Shown: positions 28,681-38,885, counted from the stretch's first letter. The stretch is 64,000 nucleotides of DNA from Methylocaldum sp. 14B (GCF_002005105.1 NZ_MSCV01000022.1:30507-94506); one strand, 5' to 3'. Notes: a model not told the origin generated them from the letters alone. Numbers and translations: made by a program.

Positions 28681-28875
28681 TGTGATAACTCGTTACAGTC
28701 CTGTAGGCATGGGAAACGGTTCGTTCCGCGGCCAGATCCAGTGGCGGTGAAGGGTTAGCCTGCAATCTCGGATATTCAGTGTCTATCCCTTTTTGTGGTG
28801 CAAAACTCTAGACTAAGTTGCGGCATTCGGTAATAAGTACTGTTCCATACCGGTAACAAGAACCAATCCGCTTTA
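28681..28875. other. Intergenic leader region of the regulator gene
   Basis: About 195 bases from the regulator start to the multi-hairpin element. No gene is seen. It should contain the leftward promoter; I cannot fix it. Confidence 0.4.
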
Positions 28876-29013
28876 TTAACCCGGCCTATAAATATAGGCC
28901 GGGTTAATCCGGGGCAGGGATGCCCCGGTGCGGCGATAAGCCGCGTGAGCCCAGGCCTAAGCGTGTACCGGCCTGGGCGGCGGCCCGAAAGACCAGGAGG
29001 GTATTTACGGGCC
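28876..29013. ncRNA. Tandem multi-hairpin element (possible structured RNA or REP-like repeat)
   Basis: Five consecutive inverted repeats: TTAACCCGGCCTATA (28876-28890) with its exact complement 28893-28907 around AA; CCGGGGCA/TGCCCCGG around GGGA (28909-28928); GCGGC/GCCGC around GATAA (28930-28944); GCCCAGGCC/GGCCTGGGC (28949-28978); and GGCCCG/CGGGCC (28982-29013) enclosing AGGAGG. The density is far above chance. The first stem could terminate transcription. It lies 270 bases before modA. It could be an sRNA, a leader RNA or a mobile intergenic repeat; which one is not decidable here. Confidence 0.5.
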
Positions 29014-29184
29014 TGATTAATAGGTTTCGCGGTCGAACGCCAATGCCTGTGTCACATCATCTACGGTTTTCATACGGACTCAGAACGCTCCACGAATGAT
29101 CCGTCTATCCCATCGATGCGCGTCCGTATTTACATTGGCCTGGCGATCGGATCATGAGCGGTGCAGGGTTTGCACAATTGAGTT

Positions 29185-29208
29185 CGATATGCTTTTCCGA
29201 GCATATCG
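29185..29208. promoter_or_regulatory. Candidate ModE-like operator upstream of modA
   Basis: Perfect inverted repeat CGATATGC-N8-GCATATCG, 77 bases before the modA start. ModE boxes in proteobacteria are palindromes beginning CGNTAT and ending ATANCG, which this resembles. No modE gene is in the window. Confidence 0.5.
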
Positions 29209-29285
29209 CCAAAATCTTTTCCCTATCGAATGCGATTCCGATGCGTTTTAGACGCGTTTTAATGAAAAAAGCGGAGCACGAATTG

Positions 29286-30068
29286 ATGAAGCGTTTGGTT
29301 TCGGTGTTTTCGGTCATTCTGCTGATGTTCGGGTATTCCGCCTGGGCGGCAGAGCCTTCCAGGCTGACCATCGCGGCGGCGGCCGATCTCAAGTTCGCGA
29401 TGGAGGAGATCGCTAGGGCTTTCAGGAAGGAGCATCCGGAGGCAACGCTGGACCTCGTGACCGGATCTTCCGGCAGGTTCTACGAGCAGATCGTACAGGC
29501 AGCGCCATTCGATCTGTTCTTCTCCGCCGACGTCAAGTTCCCACAGCAATTGAAGGAGCAGGGGCTGGCGGCTTCCGAGGTGCGGCTGTACGCTCGGGGA
29601 CGCATCGTTTTGTGGAGCGCCAAGATGAACGCGGCCGACATGAAATTGAGCGATCTAGCCAAGCCCGACATTACGAAGATCGCCATTGCAAATCCCAAAC
29701 ACGCCCCCTATGGCACGCGTGCGGAGGAGGCGTTGAAAAAGGCCGGTCTGTGGCCGAAAGTCGAAAAGAAACTCGTGTTCGGCGAGAATGTGGCGCAGAC
29801 CGCCCAGTTAGCCGAGACCGGCGCCGCCGAGGTCGGTATCATCGCCCTGTCCCTGGCCGAGAGTCCCATGCTCAAGCCTAAGGGCGGATATTCCTTGATT
29901 CCGGAGAATCTGCATTCGCCTCTGGATCAGGGTTACGTCATCCTGAAACGGGCCGAGGACAATTCATCGGCCAAAGCCTTTGCCGATTTCGTCTCTGGCG
30001 AAGCCGGCAGAACGATATTCCGCCGCTACGGTTTTGTGCTGCCGGGTGCATCGGGCTCCTCGCCATGA
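29286..30068 (+). CDS. modA: Molybdate-binding periplasmic protein ModA
   Basis: A 260-residue substrate-binding protein; ATG 29286 is chosen because a signal peptide follows (LVSVFSVILLMFGYSAWAAE). Family marks: LTIAAAADLKFAMEEI, TGSSGRFYEQIVQAAPFDLFFSAD, KIAIANPKHAPYGTRAEEAL and AETGAAEVGIIALSL. It captures molybdate for an ABC importer. Its stop overlaps the next gene by four bases. The partner permease gene modB downstream is broken, so this protein may have lost its transporter or use another one. Confidence 0.95.
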   Translation: MKRLVSVFSVILLMFGYSAWAAEPSRLTIAAAADLKFAMEEIARAFRKEHPEATLDLVTGSSGRFYEQIVQAAPFDLFFSADVKFPQQLKEQGLAASEVRLYARGRIVLWSAKMNAADMKLSDLAKPDITKIAIANPKHAPYGTRAEEALKKAGLWPKVEKKLVFGENVAQTAQLAETGAAEVGIIALSLAESPMLKPKGGYSLIPENLHSPLDQGYVILKRAEDNSSAKAFADFVSGEAGRTIFRRYGFVLPGASGSSP

Positions 30069-30919
30069 GTCGGCACGTTAATCCGGTATCATTCGGGCCA
30101 GCGGCGCCTGTGGCGGCGCGGCACGGCGTAGCCGCCTTTGGCGGCGGAGCGCTGATCGGAACCCTGGGCGGTTTGATCGGGCTGGGCGGCGCGGAATTTC
30201 GATTGCCCCTGTTGATTGGGACGTTTCAATTCGCAGCTCTGGAGGCGGTAATCGTCAACAAGCTTGTCAGCTTGACGGTAGTGGCCTCGGCTTTGCCGTT
30301 CCGCACCGACACCGTGCCGTTCGCTATCGTGGCTGCGCATTGGACCGTGATCGTGAATCTTCTAATGGGCACCGTGGTGGGTGCATGGATAGGAGCGGGC
30401 TGGGCGATTCGGCTCAAAGGCGAAACGCTTTATCGAATCATTGCCGTGCTGCTGATGGTCATCGCCTTGGTCTTGCTGTTCGGCCATGATGCGAGCAGCC
30501 AGGACCGTGTGCCATTCCAGGGCATCGCGTTGACCGTCGCGGGTGTCGCGGCGGGTTTCGGCATTGGCGTCACGGCATCGCTCTTGGGTGTGGCGGGAGG
30601 GGAGCTTTTGATACCCACACTGGTGCTGCTGTTCGGGGCCGATATCAAGCTGGCCGGCAGCCTCTCCCTGGCAGTGAGTCTGCCCACCATGCTCGCGGGA
30701 TTTAGCCGCTATAGCCGGGACGGGAGCTTCGCAGTGCTGGGACGAAACCGTCGTTTCGTTGGGATAATGGCGGTGGGCTCGGTGATAGGAGCGTTCCTCG
30801 GGGGCCGATTGCTAGGCATGATTCCCAGTACGGTATTGCTGCCGCTTCTGGCGCTGGTCCTGGTTTTGTCGGCGGTCAAGATTTGGCGCCACGGTTTCGA
30901 ACGCAGCCGAAGTCTTTGA
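30065..30919 (+). CDS. TauE/SafE (TSUP) family membrane transporter
   Basis: A 284-residue integral membrane protein with about eight helices and the TSUP pattern: GTLGGLIGLGGAEFRLPLLIG near the N-terminus and IGVTASLLGVAGGELLIPTL in the second half. TSUP members export or import sulfur-containing and other small anions. Overlap (ATGA) with modA suggests a link to molybdate or sulfate-like oxyanions, an inference from position. The sequence looks intact. Confidence 0.92.
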   Translation: MSRHVNPVSFGPAAPVAARHGVAAFGGGALIGTLGGLIGLGGAEFRLPLLIGTFQFAALEAVIVNKLVSLTVVASALPFRTDTVPFAIVAAHWTVIVNLLMGTVVGAWIGAGWAIRLKGETLYRIIAVLLMVIALVLLFGHDASSQDRVPFQGIALTVAGVAAGFGIGVTASLLGVAGGELLIPTLVLLFGADIKLAGSLSLAVSLPTMLAGFSRYSRDGSFAVLGRNRRFVGIMAVGSVIGAFLGGRLLGMIPSTVLLPLLALVLVLSAVKIWRHGFERSRSL

Positions 30920-30945
30920 ATCGTGGGGGGAGGGGGAGATCGGCC

Positions 30946-31359
30946 GTGAACCGATTGCCGGGAATCATTCTTGCCGTCGCCAGCGAAGGGGATATTTCGC
31001 TGGTTGATGTCGCAGTTGAGGAAAATACTTTGACCGCAATGTTGGTGGAAACGGCGGAAACCGCGCCCTATCTGCGAGCGGGGAATGCCGTGTCGGTCTT
31101 GTTCAAGGAAACGGAAGTTTCGCTGGGCAAGGCGCTGAGCGGACGCCTTAGCCTGCGCAACCGTCTCCAGGCCGAAGTGGTCGAAATGCTCAAGGGCGAA
31201 CTTCTGGCCGAGGTCAAGCTGGATTGCGGAGGTCACCGCCTGGTTTCCATCGTCACCCGCCGGGCCGCCGAGCGGCTGGAATTGGCCGTCGGCGATCGGG
31301 TCGAGGCCTTGATCAAGGCCAACGAAGTCATGCTGGGGGAAAGCGCCAATGACGTATGA
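30946..31359 (+). CDS. Molbindin-like protein with two TOBE (Mop) domains
   Basis: A 137-residue protein starting at GTG 30946 (GGGGGAGGGGGAG upstream). Two TOBE domains: NRLPGIILAVASEGDISLVDV... and SLRNRLQAEVVEMLKGELLAEV..., each with the Mop-type beta pattern that binds molybdate in ModE, ModC and molbindins. It probably stores or senses molybdate. The following modB remnant starts inside its last codons. No DNA-binding part is present, so it is not ModE. Confidence 0.88.
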   Translation: MNRLPGIILAVASEGDISLVDVAVEENTLTAMLVETAETAPYLRAGNAVSVLFKETEVSLGKALSGRLSLRNRLQAEVVEMLKGELLAEVKLDCGGHRLVSIVTRRAAERLELAVGDRVEALIKANEVMLGESANDV

Positions 31360-32015
31360 CTGGCAGCCCCCGATCCTGACCCTGAAGCTCGCCTCAGTCA
31401 CCACGACGATTCTGGTCGTGCTCGGCATTCCATAGGGCTACTGGCTGGCCTATGGCCGATTTCGCCTGAAGGCGGCGGCGGAAGCTCGATTGCCATGCCT
31501 TTGGTATTGCCGCCATCTGTGCTGGGCTTCTATTTGCTTCTGGCCTTCAGTCCCGGGAACGCGTTCGGCCGTTTTCTGGACGAAACCTTCGGACTGCGCC
31601 TGGTGTTCGGTTTCGAAGGGCTGGTAGTGGCATCCGTGCTGTTCAGTCTGCCGTTCATGGTGCATCCCATTCAATCCGGATTCCAGCAGTTGCCGCGCAG
31701 TCTCACCGAAGCGGCTTACACGCTCGGCCTATCGCGCCGGACAACCCTCCTTCGGATTCTGCTGCCCAACATCAAGCCTGCCTTGCTGAGCGGGGTCGTC
31801 ATCAGTTTTGCCCATACCATCGGCGAGTTCGGCGTGGTGCTCATGATGGGCGGAAGTATTCCGGGCGTGACCCGAGTGGCTTCCATAGCCATTTACGATG
31901 AGGTGGAATCGCTCAACTATGCTGCCGCCAATTTTTATGCGTTCTGTTCGCCCTGAGCTTCTCCATACTGCTCGCCGTGTTTTTTCTCAACAAACGCGGC
32001 CCGAGAAGTCTGTGA
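31349..32015 (+). pseudogene. modB: modB molybdate ABC permease, disrupted
   Basis: ATG 31349 opens a ModB-like frame (MTYDWQPPILTLKLASVTTT) that meets an in-frame TAG at 31433-31435, where the amino acid reading would continue GYWLAYGRFRLKA. The frame must then change near 31485 to read MPLVLPPSVLGFYLL through PGVTRVASIAIYDEVESLNYAA, and changes again near 31945 to finish LFALSFSILLAVFFLNKR at TGA 32013. One nonsense and two frame changes indicate decay unless sequencing errors are present. Homology is continuous across the breaks. Confidence 0.88.
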
Positions 32016-32119
32016 CACTGGAACTCTCTATACGAAAAAGCCTGCACACCGCGGAAGGCGTCATGACTCTCGACCTAGCGTTCGAGGTCGAGGTGGGGCG
32101 TTCAATCCGCTGGTCGTGA
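32012..32119 (+). pseudogene. modC: modC ATPase gene remnant (N-terminal end only)
   Basis: GTG 32012 overlaps the end of the modB remnant in the usual coupled way and reads VTLELSIRKSLHTAEGVMTLDLAF, the beginning of a ModC-like ATPase. It stops after about 35 codons, before any Walker A motif. The rest of modC is absent; the next 240 bases show no Mod-related sequence. This fits a deletion. Confidence 0.65.
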
Positions 32120-32358
32120 AAGTGGCGTCACCCTTCGAATCCGGCTCCGAGCGAGGATAAAGGAACTGTTCCGTCGTCGGATATCGCCGAATCCAAATGA
32201 CAGCCGAAGAGTTATCTGGCGACTGCCCGCTCCGCTCGAACTGGGCTGCGCGGAACATGGTCGTATTTCAAGGGAGGTTTTCGGCAAGCTCCGGTCCGGT
32301 ATGGGGGCGTAATCCTTAAGTTGAAAGGCCCGTTTCGGCGGTATGTGCTTGAGTCGCG
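32120..32358. other. Non-coding remnant region after modC
   Basis: No conserved frame is seen. It is probably degraded sequence plus the promoter of the next small gene. Confidence 0.4.
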
Positions 32359-32724
32359 ATGAACAGTACGCAGATAAAAAGTTTCCTGTTTCTGACCGTG
32401 CTTGCGATCATCGGTTTTGGGCCGTTGTCATTGACGTGTTTGATCGGCTTGTTCATCGTTGTCAGAAGGCCCGAACGGTTTTATCAGGTCGTCGAAAATC
32501 TTTATCGGGGCACGGCCTGCGGGTCGATGGACTGCGCACCGGGGCAACACGGACACGGTTCGGAAGCAAGGAAGGCCAGAATCAAATCCTTCCTGTGCCT
32601 TTTTATCCTGCTGGTGCTGGATATCGCTCCGGTTCCGGTGGCGGGCTCGATCGGTTTGTACGTCGTCCTCATACGGCCTTGCTGGTTCAAGACCTTGGTC
32701 GAAAGAATCTACTACGGCGTTTGA
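32359..32724 (+). CDS. Small membrane protein with internal duplication
   Basis: A 121-residue protein made of two similar halves. Residues about 6-50 (IKSFLFLTVLAIIGFGPLSL, then IGLFIVVRRPERFYQVVENLYRG) match residues about 75-119 (IKSFLCLFILLVLDIAPVPV, then IGLYVVLIRPCWFKTLVERIYYG). Each half has one long or hairpin-forming hydrophobic stretch. I do not recognise a family. It stands alone. Confidence 0.7.
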   Translation: MNSTQIKSFLFLTVLAIIGFGPLSLTCLIGLFIVVRRPERFYQVVENLYRGTACGSMDCAPGQHGHGSEARKARIKSFLCLFILLVLDIAPVPVAGSIGLYVVLIRPCWFKTLVERIYYGV

Positions 32725-33065
32725 GGATGCCACGGCCATCCGGTCGAAAATCCGCACGAAAGTCTCAAACAAAGCCTTTACGGTCTACCGGCTGAGGACG
32801 GGGTAACTTGCCCTCAAATTTCCCGATGAGCTGAGCGCCACGGTAATTCGTTGCCGCACGAGCTTTTACGCCGAAAACGAGGAGCTTCGATAGAGGCTTC
32901 CTCCAATCTTTGGATCTTACTTTGGACGCGGTAGGCGATCGCGGCAAGCCGCACGATCCGGGACGCTCGGCCGGGGTAACTCGAATGAGGGAAAGATAGG
33001 CGGGCTCGGGGCAGATATTCGCTCGACGGGTAGGGATCGAATCGGGCATTCTTAGGTTTTGATGC
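32725..33065. other. Intergenic region before MITE-like element
   Basis: About 340 bases with no convincing gene. Small open frames on both strands lack ribosome sites and family features. Confidence 0.45.
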
Positions 33066-33380
33066 TAGAGCGTTTTCATCTCGCTCGTACGGCAAACCAG
33101 GCTTGGCGGAAGTCGTTGGCGCCTTCGGCTCGGGTGAATTGATTCAAGCATTCGTAAGTCGGCAATCCTTTGCCAATCGCAAACGGTCGCTTTAGTCGCG
33201 ACCCTTCCGACGAAGACGCTCGGCCGGGACGTGGTGTCGGGAAGGGGGGCTTCGGCGCTCCAATCGCAAACGGCCTGGCCGGGAGCGCCGGCCACGCCCT
33301 TCCCGAAGACGCCGTTTGCGATTGGGAGGAATTCCCGACCTACTCGCGAGTGCCCGTACAGTCGGTATGAAAATGCTCTA
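33066..33380. mobile_element. MITE-like element with 27-bp terminal inverted repeats
   Basis: The ends at 33066-33092 (TAGAGCGTTTTCAT...GTACGG) and 33354-33380 (complement, TAGAGCATTTTCAT...GTACGG) match at 21 of 27 positions. Both ends begin with TA, fitting insertion at a TA target as in IS630/Tc1-like elements. No transposase is inside. The interior has the 14-15-base motif CCAATCGCAAACGG at 33173-33186 and 33260-33274, and its complement at 33311-33325. This suggests a non-autonomous element; family assignment is a guess. Confidence 0.6.
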
Positions 33381-33409
33381 AGGGTCGGCCCGACAGGCCG
33401 ATCCTCTAG

Positions 33410-34816
<1,407 letters not shown>

Positions 34817-35010
34817 CCGCTAGGTCGATCATCGCGAGCGCATGGGAGTCGTCCTGTACCGGACATCTTGCCGACGATCCGCACTCTGCTAGCATAGGCA
34901 GTCCAACGACGGGGGGAATCGGCCGGCGAACGAGATTCCGTTGGCCTTACCGGTCGCTGGCCCGTGCGGCATACACGATAACCAACGATAAGCAGTCGGA
35001 GCACATATTC

Positions 35011-36180
35011 ATGGCAAAACCATTAATACAATTGGCATTGGACTCCTTAGACGTCGATCAAACCCTAAGGCTGGCCAGTCTTACGGCGCCCTATGTCGAT
35101 ATCTTCGAAATCGGAACGCCGTGCATCAAACATAACGGGATCGGTCTGGTTACCGAGCTGAAGAAACGGTTTCCGAACAAGCTGATTCTCGTCGATCTCA
35201 AAACGATGGATGCCGGCGAGTATGAGGCTGCGCCTTTCTATACGGCCGGCGCGGATATCTGCACGGTTCTCGGCGTGTCCGGTCTTCCCACCATCGCAGG
35301 CGTGATCAAGGCGGCCAACGCCCATAATGCAGAAGTTCAAGTCGATCTCATCAATGTGCCGGATAAGCTGGCATGCGCGCGGGAAGCGGCCAAGCTGGGC
35401 GCCCACATCATCGGCGTGCACACGGGTCTCGATGCGCAGGCCGCTGGGCAAACGCCGTTCGCGGACTTGCAAGCGATCGCCAAATTAGGCTTGCCGGTCA
35501 GGATATCCGTCGCGGGAGGAATAAACCAATCGACGGCTCGCCAAGTCGCGAAAACGGGCGCGGACATCATCGTCGTCGGCGCCGCTATCTATGGCGCGTC
35601 CTCGCCCGCCGATGCCGCGCGGGAGATCCGCGAACTGGTCGAAGGCAAGCATCATAAGTTCATCATGTCGAAGCTTGCGGGCGTGCTCGGGTCTACGGAT
35701 TCCAACTACGAAGCAAGACTGACTACGATGCTGGACAGGGCGTCCCGAGTCTTTATCGCGGGCGCAGGGCGTTCCGGATTGGTTGCGAAGTTCTTTGGCA
35801 TGCGCTTGATGCACGGCGGTTATGACGCTTACATCGTCGGCGAGGTCGTCACGCCGAGCATTCGAAAGGGTGATTTGTTCATCGTCATTTCCGGCTCCGG
35901 AGAAACCGAGACGATGATGGCGTATACCAAACGCGCCAAGGAAATGGGAGCCAACATCGCCTTGATTACGACGAAAGACAGTTCGTCGATCGGCGATTTA
36001 GCGGACGTCGTATTCCGGATCGGCAGTGCGGAGCAGTATCGCAAAGTGGTCGGCATGCCGATGGGAACGACATTCGAACTGTCCACGCTGCTCTTGTTGG
36101 AAGCGACCGTATCCCACATCATACATGCCAAGAAGATTCCCGAAGAGCAGATGCGCACCAGGCACGCAAATTTGGAATAA
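35011..36180 (+). CDS. Fused 3-hexulose-6-phosphate synthase / 6-phospho-3-hexuloisomerase
   Basis: A 389-residue fusion. Residues 1-208 are HPS (ALDSLDVDQTLRLA, DIFEIGTPCIKHNG, ILVDLKTMDAGEYE, GVHTGLDAQAAGQTPF), joining formaldehyde to ribulose-5-phosphate. Residues about 215-389 are PHI with a SIS fold (VFIAGAGRSGLVAKFFGMRLMH, VISGSGETETMMAYTK), turning the product into fructose-6-phosphate. The linker is EGKHHKFIM. A separate hps and phi pair lies at 51191-52377. Fused forms are known from methylotrophs and archaea. Confidence 0.97.
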   Translation: MAKPLIQLALDSLDVDQTLRLASLTAPYVDIFEIGTPCIKHNGIGLVTELKKRFPNKLILVDLKTMDAGEYEAAPFYTAGADICTVLGVSGLPTIAGVIKAANAHNAEVQVDLINVPDKLACAREAAKLGAHIIGVHTGLDAQAAGQTPFADLQAIAKLGLPVRISVAGGINQSTARQVAKTGADIIVVGAAIYGASSPADAAREIRELVEGKHHKFIMSKLAGVLGSTDSNYEARLTTMLDRASRVFIAGAGRSGLVAKFFGMRLMHGGYDAYIVGEVVTPSIRKGDLFIVISGSGETETMMAYTKRAKEMGANIALITTKDSSSIGDLADVVFRIGSAEQYRKVVGMPMGTTFELSTLLLLEATVSHIIHAKKIPEEQMRTRHANLE

Positions 36181-36459
36181 CACCCGAGGAGGGAAGATTG
36201 GGAACTCCAGCGCCCCTGCTCGCTGCGTCGGATCGGAAGCGGGCGTGTTTTCGTTGAAAACGCACTGACACATCCGGCGAGTAAGTTTTTATTCGACAAG
36301 AGATTGTTCGCCGATTGGCCGCAGGTGTTCCGCCTGAATCACGCGGCTGTCGGCGAATATGCCGATTTGCCGCAGGCTTTCCGGCCCAGATTGGGCTGCT
36401 GCGCAAATGCTATTCTTTTCACTCCTTCGATACGAAAAAGAACGACGCCACGAGGAGTC

Positions 36460-37368
36460 ATGTCCCATCAAGCCGATTCGCTGAAATCCATTTTTTTCGC
36501 CCTGGGCGCAAACGCGGCCATTGCCGTAGCCAAGCTGTTCGCCGCCATGCATACTGGTTCCAATTCGATGCTGGCGGAAGCAATTCATTCCTTCGCCGAT
36601 TGCGGCAACCAGGGCTTGCTGATCCTCGGCCTCAAGCGGGCGAAGCGTCCGCCTTCGCCGGATTTTCCTTTGGGACACGGCAAAGCGATTTATTTCTGGT
36701 CGTTCATCGTCGCGCTGATTCTTTTCAGTATGGGTGGATTGTTTTCGATTTACGAAGGCATACACAAGCTGGAGGCGCACGAAGGGCTGGAGTCGCCGTG
36801 GCTGGCGGTCGGGATTCTGGTGTTCAGCATTGCCATGGAAAGTGTCTCGCTTTACGGATGCCTGCGGGAAGTTAACAAGGCCAGGGGTAACCGAGGACTT
36901 TGGCGCTGGTTCCGCGACACGCGTCAGAGCGAACTGATCGTGGTTTTGGGCGAGGACGTAGCGGCCTTGGCGGGATTGGTGTTCGCTCTGATCGCTGTCG
37001 GGCTCGCCATGGCGACCGGCGATCCGGTTTACGACGCCGCAGGCAGTATCGCAATCGGTGGGTTGTTGGTATTGGTTGCCGTGGGCATCGGTGCGGAAGT
37101 CTCCGAGTTGTTGATCGGCCAAAGCGTTGAGCCCGAGATCAAGCAAGCCATACATAATCATCTGGACAAGTGCGAGGAAGTCGCGCAGATTTTCAATCTG
37201 ATCACTCTGCAACTCGGCAGCGACGTAATGGTGGCGGTGAAGGCGAAGATGCGTCGAGTGGCCGAAATGAACGAAATGATCGCCGATATCAATCGCTGCG
37301 AGGCTGGTCTGAAAACGGCTTTTCCCCAAGTGAAATGGGTGTTTTTCGAACCCGACGCGGCCGATTGA
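36460..37368 (+). CDS. Cation diffusion facilitator family transporter
   Basis: A 302-residue membrane protein; ATG 36460 has GAGGAGTC upstream. Six predicted helices with AKLFAAMHTGSNSMLAEAIHSFADCGNQ (metal site HSFAD) and later LGEDVAALAGLVFALIAVG, plus a cytoplasmic C-terminal domain (about 215-302). CDF proteins export zinc, iron or manganese in exchange for protons. The substrate is not clear: the second half-site reads EDVAA instead of DVLTD-type. It is a single gene. Confidence 0.9.
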   Translation: MSHQADSLKSIFFALGANAAIAVAKLFAAMHTGSNSMLAEAIHSFADCGNQGLLILGLKRAKRPPSPDFPLGHGKAIYFWSFIVALILFSMGGLFSIYEGIHKLEAHEGLESPWLAVGILVFSIAMESVSLYGCLREVNKARGNRGLWRWFRDTRQSELIVVLGEDVAALAGLVFALIAVGLAMATGDPVYDAAGSIAIGGLLVLVAVGIGAEVSELLIGQSVEPEIKQAIHNHLDKCEEVAQIFNLITLQLGSDVMVAVKAKMRRVAEMNEMIADINRCEAGLKTAFPQVKWVFFEPDAAD

Positions 37369-37605
37369 CCGGATCTGTGTGCCGTAATGCCGACGAGGCA
37401 ATTCGCGTTCGGGCCGAACCGGAATCAAGAAGCCTCTTGAAGAAGAATTTGGACAGAACGGTAAATATATGGTTTTCGGTACAAAGTGTAAGTCGCTACT
37501 TGGATTGAATTTTCGTTGTCGAAGAAGTATGGGCTGGCAAGCGACGTTCGCTCGATTGACAGCCGTGCAGCCACGGAGGCGCGATTCTTTTTGAGGGACC
37601 TGCAT

Positions 37606-38475
37606 ATGAAATCGAAATTCGAGACTATCCTGTTGCTGATGGTGGCGGCTGCCTTTTTGACTGCCTGTACAGGGAGCACTAAAAAGCACACACGAACGAG
37701 TGGCAAGCAAGTCCTCAAGGTGGTTAAGAAACATCAGTCAGTAGCGCGCCAATCGCCCATGTCGACTGTTAACCAATCTCCGATGCTTTCGCCGCATATT
37801 CTTGAGCCCAGACACCGGACTATCCAGGATGTGCTTTACCAATTCGGCCCGTATGCCGAGCAAGAGCTTAAGCCGTATTTCAGCAAGGCCGGTGTCTCCT
37901 ATCCGCCTAGGAAAGTCACGTTTATTGCACTGAAACAGGAAAAGAAGCTAGAACTTTGGGCCAAAGACGAGGGAGAGTTCCGTTTTATCCGCGGCTATGA
38001 CATCAAGGCCGCCAGCGGCGTGACCGGCCCCAAGCTGCGACAGGGTGACAAACAGGTTCCTGAGGGGATATACCGCATTGTCGGACTAAATCCGAATAGC
38101 AATTATCACCTGTCGATGAAATTGAACTATCCGAACGAGTTCGACTGGTTCCATGCTCAGCGCGAGGGCCGTTTCGATCCGGGATCGGACATTTTCATCC
38201 ACGGCGACAGCGTATCCGCGGGTTGTCTTGCCATGGGGGACAAAGTGATAGAGGAACTGTTCGTGCTCACGGCACAGGTCGGAGAAGAAAACGTCAAAGT
38301 GATCATCGCCCCGCGAGACCCACGCGTGTTGCCGCTCGATCCCGATGGTTACGGGCTACCTTCCTGGACGCCCGATCTGTACCGGACGATAGCCGCGGAG
38401 ATGGAAGTTTTCTCCGACGAGGTCAGGGTTTCGAACAACCGGCCATTTTATCCGGCGCGTGCGCCGCTTCGGTAG
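37606..38475 (+). CDS. YafK/ErfK-like L,D-transpeptidase-family lipoprotein
   Basis: A 289-residue lipoprotein; ATG 37606 starts a signal peptide with lipobox LTAC (Cys at residue 22). The YkuD catalytic motif is IHGDSVSAGCLAMGD (His and Cys of the active site). The surrounding sequence (VTFIALKQEKKLELW, VPEGIYRIVGLNPNS) fits the YafK/DpaA group, which in Escherichia coli cuts Braun lipoprotein from peptidoglycan rather than forming crosslinks. Which activity applies here is undecided. The stop is followed by a long non-coding region. Confidence 0.9.
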   Translation: MKSKFETILLLMVAAAFLTACTGSTKKHTRTSGKQVLKVVKKHQSVARQSPMSTVNQSPMLSPHILEPRHRTIQDVLYQFGPYAEQELKPYFSKAGVSYPPRKVTFIALKQEKKLELWAKDEGEFRFIRGYDIKAASGVTGPKLRQGDKQVPEGIYRIVGLNPNSNYHLSMKLNYPNEFDWFHAQREGRFDPGSDIFIHGDSVSAGCLAMGDKVIEELFVLTAQVGEENVKVIIAPRDPRVLPLDPDGYGLPSWTPDLYRTIAAEMEVFSDEVRVSNNRPFYPARAPLR

Positions 38476-38885
38476 TTGCTCTTTACCGATCCTCCGATCG
38501 GTGCGGGACTAGCTCAAGATCAAATGGTTTTCTCCCGCGCGAGGTAGTGCCGCTGCCCAAGGAGCCTCAGGCGAATTCGGCTCGACTGTTCTTGATCCGC
38601 ACAAGCCGCCAATCGGGCGGAAAGTTGTAGCGATCCAAATGAAACCACCCAATAGTGTGGTCGGGCCGATCAGCTTGAATTCGTTGGTGATGGGGCGGCG
38701 CGGACGGCAAAGCTGAAGGCGTAGCTTTCCGGAAGCATCAGCGCAAATTGTTTGCGCGCGACGAAACTGCCGCCTTTAATTCGTGGAATCTATCCCACCC
38801 GCTCGGTTGCTCCGAGCCGGCTGAAGGATTCAGCCTAGCAGCACGGTATGTGCAAGCTTGGCCGATTACGCCTCGAGCCCTGATG
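38476..38885. other. Intergenic region
   Basis: About 410 bases without a convincing gene; the frame extending from 38223 past 38475 is a shadow of the transpeptidase. Nothing nameable is seen. Confidence 0.45.

Noticed and set aside
28876..29013. Moco or c-di-GMP-I riboswitch for the hairpin element
   Set aside because: The stems and loops do not show the conserved cores I know for those classes, and the modA start is another 270 bases away.
35011..36180. Possible misassembly joining hps and phi
   Set aside because: The linker differs from both the hps end and the phi start of the separate pair, and fused forms are known in methylotrophs, so a real fusion is the simpler reading.
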